Source of the DNA: Paenibacillus sp. N3.4
GTDB taxonomy: Bacteria; Bacillota; Bacilli; Paenibacillales; NBRC-103111
Direction: 5' to 3'
Length of the DNA: 64,000 nt
Assembly: GCF_008017805.1 (NCBI RefSeq)
Contig: NZ_VRTT01000028.1
Coordinates: forward strand, 16,962 to 80,961
A program made the translations under genes and the position numbers. Within the stretch, counting starts at the first letter, position 1. Each line of letters opens with the position of its first letter. The notes below the pieces were generated by a model. That model searched no databases and was not told the DNA's origin. It saw only the letters and a list, made by a program, of their open reading frames with translations. Below, one piece after another: positions 27,475 to 36,131 of the stretch.

Positions 27475-28284
27475 ATTACTAACATTGTCCTGAACGACGC
27501 TATGACCATGTTGAAGAAGACAAGCCGCACTTTTTATATTCCGATTAGTCAACTGGATTTAGGCTTGAGAGAGGCTGTCTCTTCTGCCTATTTATGTATG
27601 CGAGCTATAGATGAAATCGAGGATCATGAACAGCTTGAAGATCCGTTGAAAGTACAACTTCTCATGAGCATACACGAAGCATTCGAATCCCCGCATGTTA
27701 TTGAAGAAACGCAAAAAGTGCTTTCACCGTATCGTGAGGTATTACCGGATGTTACGATGCAGCTTCATGAATGGTCTCTACTTTGTCCGACTACTGCTTT
27801 TCCCATAGTAAGCCGCTATATGGCGAAAATGGCTTTGGAAATGGCAGAATGGGTGCAGCATGGATGGCATATTCATACGGAAGAAGATTTGGATCGTTAT
27901 ACATATAGTGTAGCGGGTATGGTTGGAGAAATGCTCTCAGAACTATGGGCTTGGAATGACGGGACGCAGTCTGATCTTACGAAAGCAGTCGCATTCGGAA
28001 GAGGCTTGCAAGCTGTTAATATTCTTCGAAATCGAGAAGAAGATCTTAAACGTGGCGTTGACTTTTACCCTGATGGCTGGGGATTCAAAGAAATGCAGCA
28101 GTATACGCGTCGTAACCTAGATATCGCGGATGCTTATATCGCTGATTTAAAGGAAGGTCCGGCCTTGAAATTTTGTAAGATTCCTTTAGCGTTAGCTCAT
28201 GCGACAGTCAATTTGATTTCCATGGGCGGAAGTAAATTGACAAGAGATGCGGTTTTGAAAATCGTAAATCGAATCTCCAAATAA
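27475..28284 (+). CDS. Squalene/phytoene synthase family protein
   Basis: About 269 residues of the trans-isoprenyl diphosphate synthase, head-to-head class. The first Asp-rich motif is DEIED in LCMRAIDEIEDHEQ (about 45) and the second is NREED in AVNILRNREEDLKRG (about 190), with the family helix MLKKTSRTFYIPI at the N-terminus. Members join two C15 or C20 diphosphates into squalene- or phytoene-type products; here no desaturase or cyclase is adjacent. GGAGG at 27462 overlaps the first in-frame TTG (27460), so that TTG cannot be used; ATT at 27475 is at the right spacing (eight bases), a rare start codon, unless the sequence has an error. Confidence 0.85.
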   Translation: MTNIVLNDAMTMLKKTSRTFYIPISQLDLGLREAVSSAYLCMRAIDEIEDHEQLEDPLKVQLLMSIHEAFESPHVIEETQKVLSPYREVLPDVTMQLHEWSLLCPTTAFPIVSRYMAKMALEMAEWVQHGWHIHTEEDLDRYTYSVAGMVGEMLSELWAWNDGTQSDLTKAVAFGRGLQAVNILRNREEDLKRGVDFYPDGWGFKEMQQYTRRNLDIADAYIADLKEGPALKFCKIPLALAHATVNLISMGGSKLTRDAVLKIVNRISK

Positions 28285-28314
28285 GGAGAAAGACGCTCGA
28301 AGGGTCATAAAAGA

Positions 28315-28344
28315 AGCCGGTAGCTAGCGTTGCCGGTTTTTTTT
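28315..28344 (+). terminator. Terminator after the squalene/phytoene synthase-like gene
   Basis: Ten-pair stem AGCCGGTAGC / GTTGCCGGTT (three G-T pairs), loop TAGC, then T8. Confidence 0.85.
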
Positions 28345-28414
28345 CTGTCTTTTTGGAAATCAGCGTACGTCTGCTTCATAGCTTCAATTAACATAGGTGA
28401 ATGGGGAGGTACAT

Positions 28415-28837
28415 ATGGGTACACTGACGAAGGCGATATTATTAGCGGCCAAAGCTCATGACGGTCAAACCGATAAAGGCGGTAATCCGTATATCTTGCA
28501 CCCAATTCGGCTAGCCAGCAAGACAAGAACATTGGAAGAATCCATCGTAGCTGTTTTGCATGATGTCGTGGAGGATTCTAGTTATACGCTGTTTGATTTG
28601 AAAAAAGAAGGCTTCAGTGAAGAGATTATTCAAGCATTGGATTGTCTGACGCGCAGAGCTGACGAATCGTATGAGCAGTTTATAAGGCGAATCAAACAAA
28701 ATCCGTTAGCCGCGAATGTCAAGCTTTTGGATATTGAGGATAATAAAGACATCAGCCGCATTCCGAAGCCAACGGAGAAGGATTATGAAAGATTAAACAA
28801 ATACAATAAGGCGATTGACATATTATTAGGACTTTAG
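28415..28837 (+). CDS. HD domain protein, SpoT/RelA hydrolase-like
   Basis: 140 residues from ATG 28415 (GGGGAGG five to six bases upstream). Metal-binding residues of the HD fold are present: H in YILHPIRLA and HD in VAVLHDVVEDS, with D in KLLDIEDN. The layout AAKAHDGQTDKGGNPYILHP matches the N-terminal ppGpp hydrolase domain of RelA/SpoT and small Mesh1-type proteins. There is no synthetase domain. It may hydrolyse a nucleotide phosphate such as ppGpp, but that is inference. Confidence 0.85.
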   Translation: MGTLTKAILLAAKAHDGQTDKGGNPYILHPIRLASKTRTLEESIVAVLHDVVEDSSYTLFDLKKEGFSEEIIQALDCLTRRADESYEQFIRRIKQNPLAANVKLLDIEDNKDISRIPKPTEKDYERLNKYNKAIDILLGL

Positions 28838-28920
28838 TTATCCATTGAAAATGAGTATGATGAGAATAACAAGCTTATTTGCTCATAGAGGGGTAAGCCT
28901 TAACCACGAAGAGGTGTTCT

Positions 28921-29280
28921 ATGATTAGCTTAATCGCTGTCGGTCTTGTTGCTCTTTTACATTTATACATCTTGTATTTGGAAATGTTTCTTTGGACATC
29001 GCCGAGGGGTTTGAGAGCATTCTCATTGACCAAAGAGTTTGCAGAAGCGTCAAAATCGTTGGCTGCCAACCAAGGATTGTATAACGGATTTTTGGCTGCT
29101 GGTTTAATTTGGGGCATCCTGTATCGGGATCCTTCGGTAAGCAAGCACATAGAGATTTTCTTTCTGGCTTGTGTCATTGTTGCTGCCCTTTACGGAGGTG
29201 CTACAGCTAAGAAATCGATCTTGCTAATTCAAGGGCTTCCTGGATTAATCGCCCTTTTGTTGGTGCTATTTCTCCGTTAA
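28921..29280 (+). CDS. DUF1304 family membrane protein
   Basis: 119 residues, four membrane helices (about 3-22, 50-70, 77-93, 98-117) and the conserved LHLYILYLEMFLWTSPRG and NQGLYNGFLAAGL segments of DUF1304. Function unknown. ATG 28921 follows GAGGTG. It stands alone before the hairpin repeat pair. Confidence 0.85.
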   Translation: MISLIAVGLVALLHLYILYLEMFLWTSPRGLRAFSLTKEFAEASKSLAANQGLYNGFLAAGLIWGILYRDPSVSKHIEIFFLACVIVAALYGGATAKKSILLIQGLPGLIALLLVLFLR

Positions 29281-29341
29281 TTCGCAAATCCAATAGGCAA
29301 AAAAGTTTCAACTTTAGGAGAACATCGTTCAGAACAAGGGG

Positions 29342-29555
29342 CGTTAGGTGGAGCTGTAGCACTGGTTTTCAGCGTTACAGAAGTGGAACGGCTTGTAAGT
29401 GCCGCTGTAAGCACGAAAAACATGCTTACAGCAAAGGAAAAGGGAGTAAAAGGTCGTTAGGTGGAGCTGTAACACTGATTTTCAGCGTTACAGAAGTGGA
29501 GCGGCTCATAAGTGCCGCTGTAAGCTCGAAAAACATGCTTACAGCAAAGGGAAAG
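29342..29555. repeat. Two-copy direct repeat, 113-bp period, each with three hairpins
   Basis: Copies of about 100 bases start at 29342 and 29455. Each carries three inverted repeats in a row: CTGTAAC..GTTACAG around TCAG, then AGCGGC / GCCGCT, then GCTGTAAGC / GCTTACAGC; arms 2 and 3 overlap. Differences between copies often keep pairing or fall in loops. It fills the convergent gap between the DUF1304 gene and the MerR gene. Confidence 0.85.
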
Positions 29556-29562
29556 GTACGAT

Positions 29563-30561
29563 TTATCTAATCGGCACTGCATATACGATATGGAGGCTTT
29601 CATTGATTTGTTCGTGTTTGGTTACATAGCCTAGATTCTCGAATACCACGACTAAAGTACTTAACGAAGTGTAATGATGATGCTCGCTGCTGCTTCGGAA
29701 TCCTTCATCCGTGTACATGAAGTCGGTTATACAAATACGCCCATGGGGTTTTAGGACTCTGCGCATTTCTTCAATGGCGAGCAGTTTCTGATCATCTGTA
29801 AGATGGTGAAATGCAAAGCTCGTGACGACAAAGTCAAAATTTCCATCCAAGTAAGGTATCGCTAGGAAATTCCCAAGTTTAGTTTCAATCCCAGGGAATT
29901 TTTTTTGGCAATGTTTTAACATTTCCCTCGATTGATCGACTCCCGCCATTTTTGCTCCTTGTATAATGATTTTACCGGCCAAATTGCCTGTTCCCGTTCC
30001 TAAATCCAATCCCATTTCACCGAAAGCTGGTGAAAGCCACTTTACAGTCAACTCCAATGCTCGCTCATAATCTTTGTATGCCCCATTATCGCTAAAAACG
30101 GTTTGGTCATGTGCAATTGCCAAATGATCAAAACCCCACTTGTCTTGCCAGCTATTTCGCTGCTCTCGCAATCTGCGGGATCCTTCCGCGAGTTCATAGA
30201 TATCGGGTAAGGGCAGTGATTTTTGATTTTTTACAATCTGAATCATATCGTCCGTTGTTTCAATAATTTGTTTGATTTCAACCCATTTGGCAAACAGGAC
30301 GGAACGCTGAAGTTCTAGATAATACTGCAGCTCTTCATGATCCTGTCCATCGATGTCTTGCAGAGCTTTTTTGATGTGATCAATGCTCATTCCTGCTTCT
30401 CTTAAGGAAATAATGGTTTGCAGCCGCCAAATGTGCTTCTCGGTGAAGTCGCGGTATTGATTGTCATCTTGCTTATCGGGGGCGATCAGCCCTTTTTCTT
30501 CATAAAAGCGAATAGTCCGGGGAGAGATTTTAAGTTTATCTGCAATTTCCTTAATTTTCAT
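29563..30561 (-). CDS. MerR regulator fused to a class I methyltransferase
   Basis: 332 residues. Residues 1-70 are a MerR winged helix (KIKEIADKLKISPRTIRFYEEKGLIAP). After a helical linker, residues 165-325 form an SAM-dependent methyltransferase: motif I GLDLGTGTGNLAGKI, motif II-like AGVDQSREML and motif post-III FVVTSFAFHHLTDDQK. MerR-methyltransferase fusions occur in Firmicutes; the target and signal are not known. The gene has its own promoter region and no close partner. Confidence 0.9.
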   Translation of the reverse strand: MKIKEIADKLKISPRTIRFYEEKGLIAPDKQDDNQYRDFTEKHIWRLQTIISLREAGMSIDHIKKALQDIDGQDHEELQYYLELQRSVLFAKWVEIKQIIETTDDMIQIVKNQKSLPLPDIYELAEGSRRLREQRNSWQDKWGFDHLAIAHDQTVFSDNGAYKDYERALELTVKWLSPAFGEMGLDLGTGTGNLAGKIIIQGAKMAGVDQSREMLKHCQKKFPGIETKLGNFLAIPYLDGNFDFVVTSFAFHHLTDDQKLLAIEEMRRVLKPHGRICITDFMYTDEGFRSSSEHHHYTSLSTLVVVFENLGYVTKHEQINESLHIVYAVPIR

Positions 30562-30760
30562 AGCAGCCGCCTTTCTCTACTTTTACATTAAACATTCACG
30601 TTACGTAAATGTAAAGTGGGTTTATATGCGAATATGACTTTAAACCTATAAGTCAAATACCACAAACGCAAGCAGTATTGGTTAATGATAAACATAAATG
30701 AGGTTTTTTCCTTCTAAATAGATACGTAAGATCGTCTTTCAAGTTCCTAACGGCAATTGA

Positions 30761-30779
30761 CCTTTCCCTTAAGGAAAGG
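30761..30779. promoter_or_regulatory. Short inverted repeat before the deaminase gene
   Basis: CCTTTCC-CTTAA-GGAAAGG, 35 bases before the start. Could be an operator or a weak terminator; the following bases TTTATTG are not a full T run. Confidence 0.35.
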
Positions 30780-30814
30780 TTTATTGTTGTGAGTAACACA
30801 GGAGAGGAAGGCGA

Positions 30815-32107
30815 ATGATGATGACAATTTTGATTAAAGATGTGACCATATTATCTATGATGGATGAGGACACGTATATCGGGGATATTTTGATCGAGGG
30901 TCATGAAATTAAAGCTATGGGAAAGGGGCTGTCTGTAAACCCCCGTGAAGTCATCCAAGGAACCGGGATGGTTGCCATGCCTGGCTTAATTAACGCGCAT
31001 CAACATACACCCATGAGCTTATTAAGGGGATTTTCTGATGATCTGATTTTGATGGATTGGCTGGAAAAGAAAATGCTGCCTGCAGAAGCTAGAATGACGC
31101 CTGAGGATATTTATTGGGGTGCAAAACTTTCGATGGCAGAAATGATTAAATCCGGGACGACAGCTTTTGCCGATATGTACATTCATATGAATGAAATTGC
31201 CGCAGCGGTTCAGGAGGTTGGTTTGCGCGCCTCGTTAACTAGAGGGTTGGTGTTTATGGAAGATGACGGAGGAAGAAGGGTCATGGAATCGATTGATCTG
31301 ATTGATCGTTGGTCCGGACAAGCAGAAGGAAGAATTACGACGATGCTAGGACCGCATTCTCCATACACATGTCCACCGGCTCCATTAAAAGAAGTGATTC
31401 AGCTTGCGGAAAAGAAAAATGTTCCGATCCACATCCATCTAGCAGAAACCAAAGAAGAAGTCATCAAAATCAGAGAAAAATATAACCAAACGCCAACTGA
31501 ATATTTGTATAACTTAGGTTTGATGGAGAAATCACATGTCCTGTTAGCTCATAGCGTTCATGTAAATAGAAGAGATATCGGCTACTTAAAAGGGATGCGC
31601 GGTGGTGTCTCTCATAATCCGGTGAGCAATTTGAAATTGGGATGCGGAATCGCTCCCATCTTGGACATGATGAGGCAAGGAATTACAGTTGGCTTAGGTA
31701 CCGACGGGGCAGGGAGCGCTACAACCGTCGATATGTTTGAAGAAATTAAAGCAGCTTCATGGCTGCAGAAGCTGGAGTACGGCGATCCCCGGCAGCTTCC
31801 CGCTAGCCTAGTGCTGCGGATGGCGACTAGGGAGAGTGCAAAGCTGCTGAATATTGACAAGCAAGTAGGGACGCTTGAGATTGGTAAGAGAGCGGATATC
31901 ATTTTAATCGATATGAAAAAACCGCACCTGCAGCCCCTGCACAATGTAGCCTCGTTACTCGCGTATAGTGTTAACGGATCAGACGTGGATACTACGATTG
32001 TGAACGGAAAAGTGCTTATGAAGCATAGACAGCTGCTTACTATTGATGAGGATGAATTATTCAAAGAAGTCATGACGCGTTCCAAACGAATCGTCGAGGG
32101 AATCTGA
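30815..32107 (+). CDS. mtaD: 5-methylthioadenosine/S-adenosylhomocysteine deaminase
   Basis: 430 residues, amidohydrolase superfamily. Metal ligands: NAHQHTP (about 67), HLAETKEE (about 213), HSVH (about 238) and GTDGAGS (about 298), matching MtaD/SAH deaminases that convert adenosyl groups to inosyl forms. The start is ambiguous among three consecutive ATG codons (30815, 30818, 30821) after GGAGAGGAAGG. It is a single gene. Atrazine chlorohydrolase-type relatives share the fold, so substrate is not certain. Confidence 0.88.
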   Translation: MMMTILIKDVTILSMMDEDTYIGDILIEGHEIKAMGKGLSVNPREVIQGTGMVAMPGLINAHQHTPMSLLRGFSDDLILMDWLEKKMLPAEARMTPEDIYWGAKLSMAEMIKSGTTAFADMYIHMNEIAAAVQEVGLRASLTRGLVFMEDDGGRRVMESIDLIDRWSGQAEGRITTMLGPHSPYTCPPAPLKEVIQLAEKKNVPIHIHLAETKEEVIKIREKYNQTPTEYLYNLGLMEKSHVLLAHSVHVNRRDIGYLKGMRGGVSHNPVSNLKLGCGIAPILDMMRQGITVGLGTDGAGSATTVDMFEEIKAASWLQKLEYGDPRQLPASLVLRMATRESAKLLNIDKQVGTLEIGKRADIILIDMKKPHLQPLHNVASLLAYSVNGSDVDTTIVNGKVLMKHRQLLTIDEDELFKEVMTRSKRIVEGI

Positions 32108-32134
32108 CAGCGTATACAAAGCAACGAAAACTAC

Positions 32135-32197
32135 AAAAAAACCGCTCTTTGGATTTATGGCAGGGACATGCCTCATAAATCGCAGAGCGGTTCTTTT
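32135..32197. terminator. Bidirectional terminator between mtaD and an MFS gene
   Basis: AACCGCTCT / AGAGCGGTT outer stem and GATTTATG / CATAAATC inner stem, with A and T runs on both sides. Confidence 0.9.
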
Positions 32198-32201
32198 AAT
32201 G

Positions 32202-33377
32202 TTATCGGTCCAGCACCATTTTTCTAGTCCGGGCATGAGATAGGCCAAAGGAAACGATGGCTGTTGCTGCGGCGACGGCTACACCCGCCGCGCCGATCCA
32301 AGTGATGGATGTAAGGGATGATTTCTCCACAACCACGCCGCCGATACCGGCTCCGGCCGCCATGGCAAGCTGTAGGACAGAGCTGTTCAGACTAAGCATG
32401 ATACCGGAAGCCTCAGGGGCGAGAGAGATCAAATTATACTGCTGCGTAGGGCCTGACGACCAAGCTGAGAAGGACCACAGCATCAGCATAGGGAACACGA
32501 TAGCCGGCGAATGGGCAGAAATCGATAAGAGAATGAGTGCTAAGGTATGAAACAGCATCCCGCCAATTAGCGTTCGGCCTGCCCCCCAGCGGTCTGTGCT
32601 GTAGCCTCCGAACTTGGAACCTATCAAGCTGGCGATCCCGAATGCGAACAAGCCAATGCTGACTCCACTTTCATTCATTTCTGTAACTTTAAGAAGAAAA
32701 GGAGAAATATACGTATAGGCGATTGAATATCCGGCTATCCAGAAAAACGTGATCGATAAGGCTACCACAATACGTGGCTGCTTTAATAATGCAAGTTGGT
32801 TTCGGAGCGGGATAGGGGCTTCACCTTCCATGCGTGGAATCGTGAATGCAATGGCAACAATCGCCAGCAGTCCAAGAAGGCCGATTCCTCCAAAGATGGT
32901 TTGCCAAGGGTACGCCGAAGCAACAACTCTTCCCAGAGGAACACCGACGATTAACGCTGTGCTGAAGCCCATCACAAGCGTAGCGATGGCACTGCCTTGC
33001 TTCTCGTGTGGAGCAATTTTCGCCGCAACCGTCAGTCCGGTAACTACGAATACACCGGTACTGAGAGCCAAAATGATTCTTGATGCAATCAAATACTCAA
33101 AACCGTGTACGGATAAGGCAAGAAAGTTTCCAATAACGAATATAACTAGTGAATAGAGCAGCAGCTTGCGGCGCTCCATACGAGCCGTAATGGCCATCAA
33201 CAAAGGGGTTCCGAAAGCGTAAGCTAGCGAAAATACGGTTATGAGCTGACCTGCTGATGCTAAGGAGACCCCTATATCCACAGCAACTTTATCCAAAATA
33301 CCTGCGATAATAAACTCTGATGTGCCGACAAGAAAACTGACGACCGCCAGCATATAAATTTTCCATGTGTAAGACAT
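32202..33377 (-). CDS. MFS transporter (DHA1-like)
   Basis: 391 residues, 12 membrane helices. VGTSEFIIAGILDKVA at TM1, ARMERRKL as a variant motif A, and the LIVGVPLGRVV segment at TM5 are typical of the AraJ/YdhP drug or sugar efflux group. ATG 33377 fits AAGGGA upstream; a TTG further up lacks a site. The gene follows an arsR gene with 68 bases between, and an inverted repeat shared with the arsR promoter lies in that gap, so ArsR probably represses both. Confidence 0.88.
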   Translation of the reverse strand: MSYTWKIYMLAVVSFLVGTSEFIIAGILDKVAVDIGVSLASAGQLITVFSLAYAFGTPLLMAITARMERRKLLLYSLVIFVIGNFLALSVHGFEYLIASRIILALSTGVFVVTGLTVAAKIAPHEKQGSAIATLVMGFSTALIVGVPLGRVVASAYPWQTIFGGIGLLGLLAIVAIAFTIPRMEGEAPIPLRNQLALLKQPRIVVALSITFFWIAGYSIAYTYISPFLLKVTEMNESGVSIGLFAFGIASLIGSKFGGYSTDRWGAGRTLIGGMLFHTLALILLSISAHSPAIVFPMLMLWSFSAWSSGPTQQYNLISLAPEASGIMLSLNSSVLQLAMAAGAGIGGVVVEKSSLTSITWIGAAGVAVAAATAIVSFGLSHARTRKMVLDR

Positions 33378-33412
33378 ACGAATAATTCCCTTCTTTCTAT
33401 CCAATTATTTTA

Positions 33413-33434
33413 TATTTCTAAAAATATAGAAATA
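33413..33434. promoter_or_regulatory. Candidate ArsR operator before the MFS gene
   Basis: TATTTCTA-AAAATA-TAGAAATA, perfect eight-base arms, 36 bases upstream of the MFS start. The same half-site recurs at 33753-33778. Confidence 0.6.
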
Positions 33435-33445
33435 AACTCAAAAAT

Positions 33446-33730
33446 TTATTCCAGTAAATATGGCGCATATTTTTGTGCCAGTTCACGATTCACGCTGTAG
33501 TAAATATATGTGCCGTCTTTGCGCGTGGTTAACAGACCGCAATCGGTTAGCTGCTTGAGATGGTGAGATAATGTTGAGCCAGCGACTGATTCCAGCATGC
33601 TCATAATCTCGGAGCAGCACATATTTTTTTCCTCGGTAAGCAGCATAGCAATTTTGATTCGGGTAGGTTCACCGAGTGCTTTGTATACTTTGACGGCTTG
33701 GCGTACTTCCGGTTTATCTTCGATCATCAT
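33446..33730 (-). CDS. ArsR family transcriptional regulator
   Basis: 94 residues from ATG 33730. Winged helix: VYKALGEPTRIKIAMLL, then the recognition helix SVAGSTLSHHLKQLTDCGL. NMCCSEIM contains a Cys pair next to the start of the helix-turn-helix where ArsR/SmtB sensors often bind thiophilic metals, so a metal or thiol signal is possible. It precedes the MFS exporter, and matching inverted repeats in front of both genes suggest self-repression and control of efflux. Confidence 0.87.
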   Translation of the reverse strand: MMIEDKPEVRQAVKVYKALGEPTRIKIAMLLTEEKNMCCSEIMSMLESVAGSTLSHHLKQLTDCGLLTTRKDGTYIYYSVNRELAQKYAPYLLE

Positions 33731-33752
33731 GAACTCATCCCTGTCATTAATT

Positions 33753-33778
33753 TTTATTTCTATGATTATCGAAATAAA
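33753..33778. promoter_or_regulatory. Candidate ArsR operator in the arsR promoter
   Basis: TTTATTTC-TATGATTATC-GAAATAAA, perfect eight-base arms 23 bases upstream of the arsR start. Confidence 0.6.
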
Positions 33779-33943
33779 GATATCACATGCTGCGAAGGAA
33801 GTAAATAGGCACATTTTATAACGGCAGGAAAAGGGTCTTCCCACATGGTGTCGAATTGTGGTACTACAGAAAATTAGTACTTTTTATCCAACTGCATTCC
33901 TTTACAATAAGGGTGAGTTACTTCTGTGAATGGAGGACAGTTG

Positions 33944-34942
33944 ATGTCAACACGTAAAGTCAGAATCATCGGATCCGGTAAATACTTGCCCAAACGTAAC
34001 ATTTCTGCGAAAGAAATGAGTGATAAGCTTCAAGTTTCAGAAGGTTGGGTATTGAAAAAAACAAGTGTTGAAACACGTTATTTTGTTGAAGAAGAGACAG
34101 CTTCTTACATGGGCGCACGTGCGGCTCACGCCGCGCTTATTTCTGCCGGTCTTGCGTTTGGGGATATCGATTGTCTTGTCAGTACGAGCGGGACGATGCA
34201 GCAGCCGATTCCATGCACAGCAGCGCTTATTCAACGAGAAATGGGCTTCGAGCATTCGGGTATTCCTTCTTTTGATATTAATTCAACCTGTCTCAGCTTT
34301 GTAGCTGGGTTGGATGTGATGTCTTATATGGTGGATGCGGGACGATACCGCCGAGTACTGCTCGTCGCCAGCGAAATCGCATCGAAGGGCTTGAATTGGC
34401 AGCAGAAAGAAAGCGCGGCTTTATTCGGAGATGGGGCGGTTGCAGTCATTATTGAGCGAACAGAGGCTGGGGGCAGCTCTTGTATCGTGCATGCGAAGAT
34501 GGAGACCTACAGCTCAGGCGCCCATTATTCAGAAATCCGCGGCGGGGGCACAGCGCTGCCTGCGCGCTTATATAGTTCCGAACAAGATGAGGATTACTCG
34601 TTCGATATGAACGGGGAAGCCATCTTCCGCATGGCCTCGCGATTATTGCCTGATTTCTTAAGCGATTTGCTTCGTACTGCCGGAACGCAGATGAAAGATT
34701 GTAAGTTGGTGATTCCTCATCAAGGCAGTGCGATGGCCATGCGTCTTTTGCGCAGAAAACTGGGGATTGCTGAAGAGCAGATGATGAATATTACACCAGA
34801 TCATGGCAATACCATTGCAGCATCGATTCCGATGGGTCTTCACGAAGCCATTCGTCAGATGAGGATCGAGCGGGGAGATCGTATCCTGCTTCTCGGCACA
34901 TCTGCCGGGTTTTCAATGGGAGGCGTTATCTTTGATTACTGA
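33944..34942 (+). CDS. 3-oxoacyl-ACP synthase III family protein (FabH/OleA-like)
   Basis: 332 residues from ATG 33944 (GGAGG seven bases upstream). The thiolase-fold catalytic triad is complete: Cys in DINSTCLSFVAG, His in VIPHQGSAMAM and Asn in HGNTIAASIP. Such enzymes condense an acyl thioester with another acyl or malonyl unit. It opens a five-gene operon (33944-39330) in which each gene overlaps the next by 4 or 11 bases. Neighbours, not chain-extension genes, suggest a specialised product rather than fatty acid synthesis. Confidence 0.9.
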   Translation: MSTRKVRIIGSGKYLPKRNISAKEMSDKLQVSEGWVLKKTSVETRYFVEEETASYMGARAAHAALISAGLAFGDIDCLVSTSGTMQQPIPCTAALIQREMGFEHSGIPSFDINSTCLSFVAGLDVMSYMVDAGRYRRVLLVASEIASKGLNWQQKESAALFGDGAVAVIIERTEAGGSSCIVHAKMETYSSGAHYSEIRGGGTALPARLYSSEQDEDYSFDMNGEAIFRMASRLLPDFLSDLLRTAGTQMKDCKLVIPHQGSAMAMRLLRRKLGIAEEQMMNITPDHGNTIAASIPMGLHEAIRQMRIERGDRILLLGTSAGFSMGGVIFDY

Positions 34943-36131
34943 GCAAGGTAACGACAGGATTAAGGGATTGAAAGTGTTGATCACGGGAGGAAGGGCACCA
35001 GCAGCATTAGAACTAGTTCGACTATTAGCTGCTGAAGGCTGCCAAGTCCATGTTGCCGAAAGCGCCAAGAAGCATCTATGCATCGGTTCAAAGGCAGTAA
35101 AATGCTGGCACACAGTACCGAGTCCCGCTCAGAACACAGCAGGCTTTCTGGCGACGTTGGTGCAAATTATTGAAAATGAAAAGATCGATCTGTTAATCCC
35201 TACTTGTGAGGAGATCTTTTATATCGCGTCAGGTTTGGAAAAATTGCAGCAGTTTTGCCGTATTTATTGTGCGCCGATTCAGCAGCTGCGGCGTTTACAT
35301 AGCAAATGGAGCTTCATTCGAAGAGCCGAGGAGCTTGGATTTGAAGTGCCAGAAACCTTATTAATTCAGTCTCCCGGTGAAATCATAGCCAAAACCGATA
35401 CTTTTAGAGACGGATATGTGCTGAAGCCTGAATTTTCGAGATTCGCAGCAAAAGTAAGGGTAATTCGACACCACAAACCTCCAACTGATGACCTAGATCA
35501 GGAGAGTTATCCATGGGTCGCTCAGCAATTTATTTCGGGAAAAAGTATTTGCACCTATAGTGTCGTTCATCGAGGAAAGATTATCGCGCACGCTGATTAT
35601 GAAGCAAAGTATGCGATAGATGGCGGCGCTTGTATTTATTTCGAACCTTTATTCCACGATAAAGCACAGCAGTGGGTAGCTCGATTTGTGGGCGAAGAAC
35701 AGTTCACTGGACAGATTGGTTTCGATTTCATTGAAACGGCCGAAGGCAACCTTTTTCCTCTGGAATGCAATCCGCGAGCGACAAGCGGTCTTCATCTGCT
35801 TGCTGCTGAATATGGGATGGCTGATGTGTTTTTAAAACCGGAGGAGGTAAGGAGCTCGGTTTTGAAACCTGGAGTTAAATCCAGAGCGATGATTGCTCTG
35901 CCAATGCTGCTGTATGGATTTAAGAATCTGTTAAGCCGTAAACAAAAACGCCTCATCTGGTTAAAGAAATTGGCAACGACTCGCGATGTCATCTTTCGTT
36001 GGGAAGATAGGAGGCCTTTTTTTCAACAAGCAGCTATGCTGTTGGAAATAAGGCAGATGGCCAAACGAAGGCAACAAACGTTAGTCGAGGCTTCAACGGC
36101 TGATATCGAATGGAACGGAGAAGTCATATGA
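34932..36131 (+). CDS. ATP-grasp ligase in KAS III operon
   Basis: 399 residues, starting at TTG 34932 with GGGAGG eight bases upstream, 11 bases inside the KAS III gene. N-terminal Rossmann-like domain (KVLITGGRAPAALELVRLL), then ATP-grasp: DGYVLKPEFSRFAAKV (nucleotide), FIETAEGNLFPLECNPRATSG near residue 285 with the E-x-N-P-R magnesium motif. It resembles carbamoyl-phosphate synthase-type ATP-grasp enzymes that activate a carboxylate and attach an amine or other nucleophile. Its partner substrate is unknown. Confidence 0.88.
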   Translation: MITEQGNDRIKGLKVLITGGRAPAALELVRLLAAEGCQVHVAESAKKHLCIGSKAVKCWHTVPSPAQNTAGFLATLVQIIENEKIDLLIPTCEEIFYIASGLEKLQQFCRIYCAPIQQLRRLHSKWSFIRRAEELGFEVPETLLIQSPGEIIAKTDTFRDGYVLKPEFSRFAAKVRVIRHHKPPTDDLDQESYPWVAQQFISGKSICTYSVVHRGKIIAHADYEAKYAIDGGACIYFEPLFHDKAQQWVARFVGEEQFTGQIGFDFIETAEGNLFPLECNPRATSGLHLLAAEYGMADVFLKPEEVRSSVLKPGVKSRAMIALPMLLYGFKNLLSRKQKRLIWLKKLATTRDVIFRWEDRRPFFQQAAMLLEIRQMAKRRQQTLVEASTADIEWNGEVI

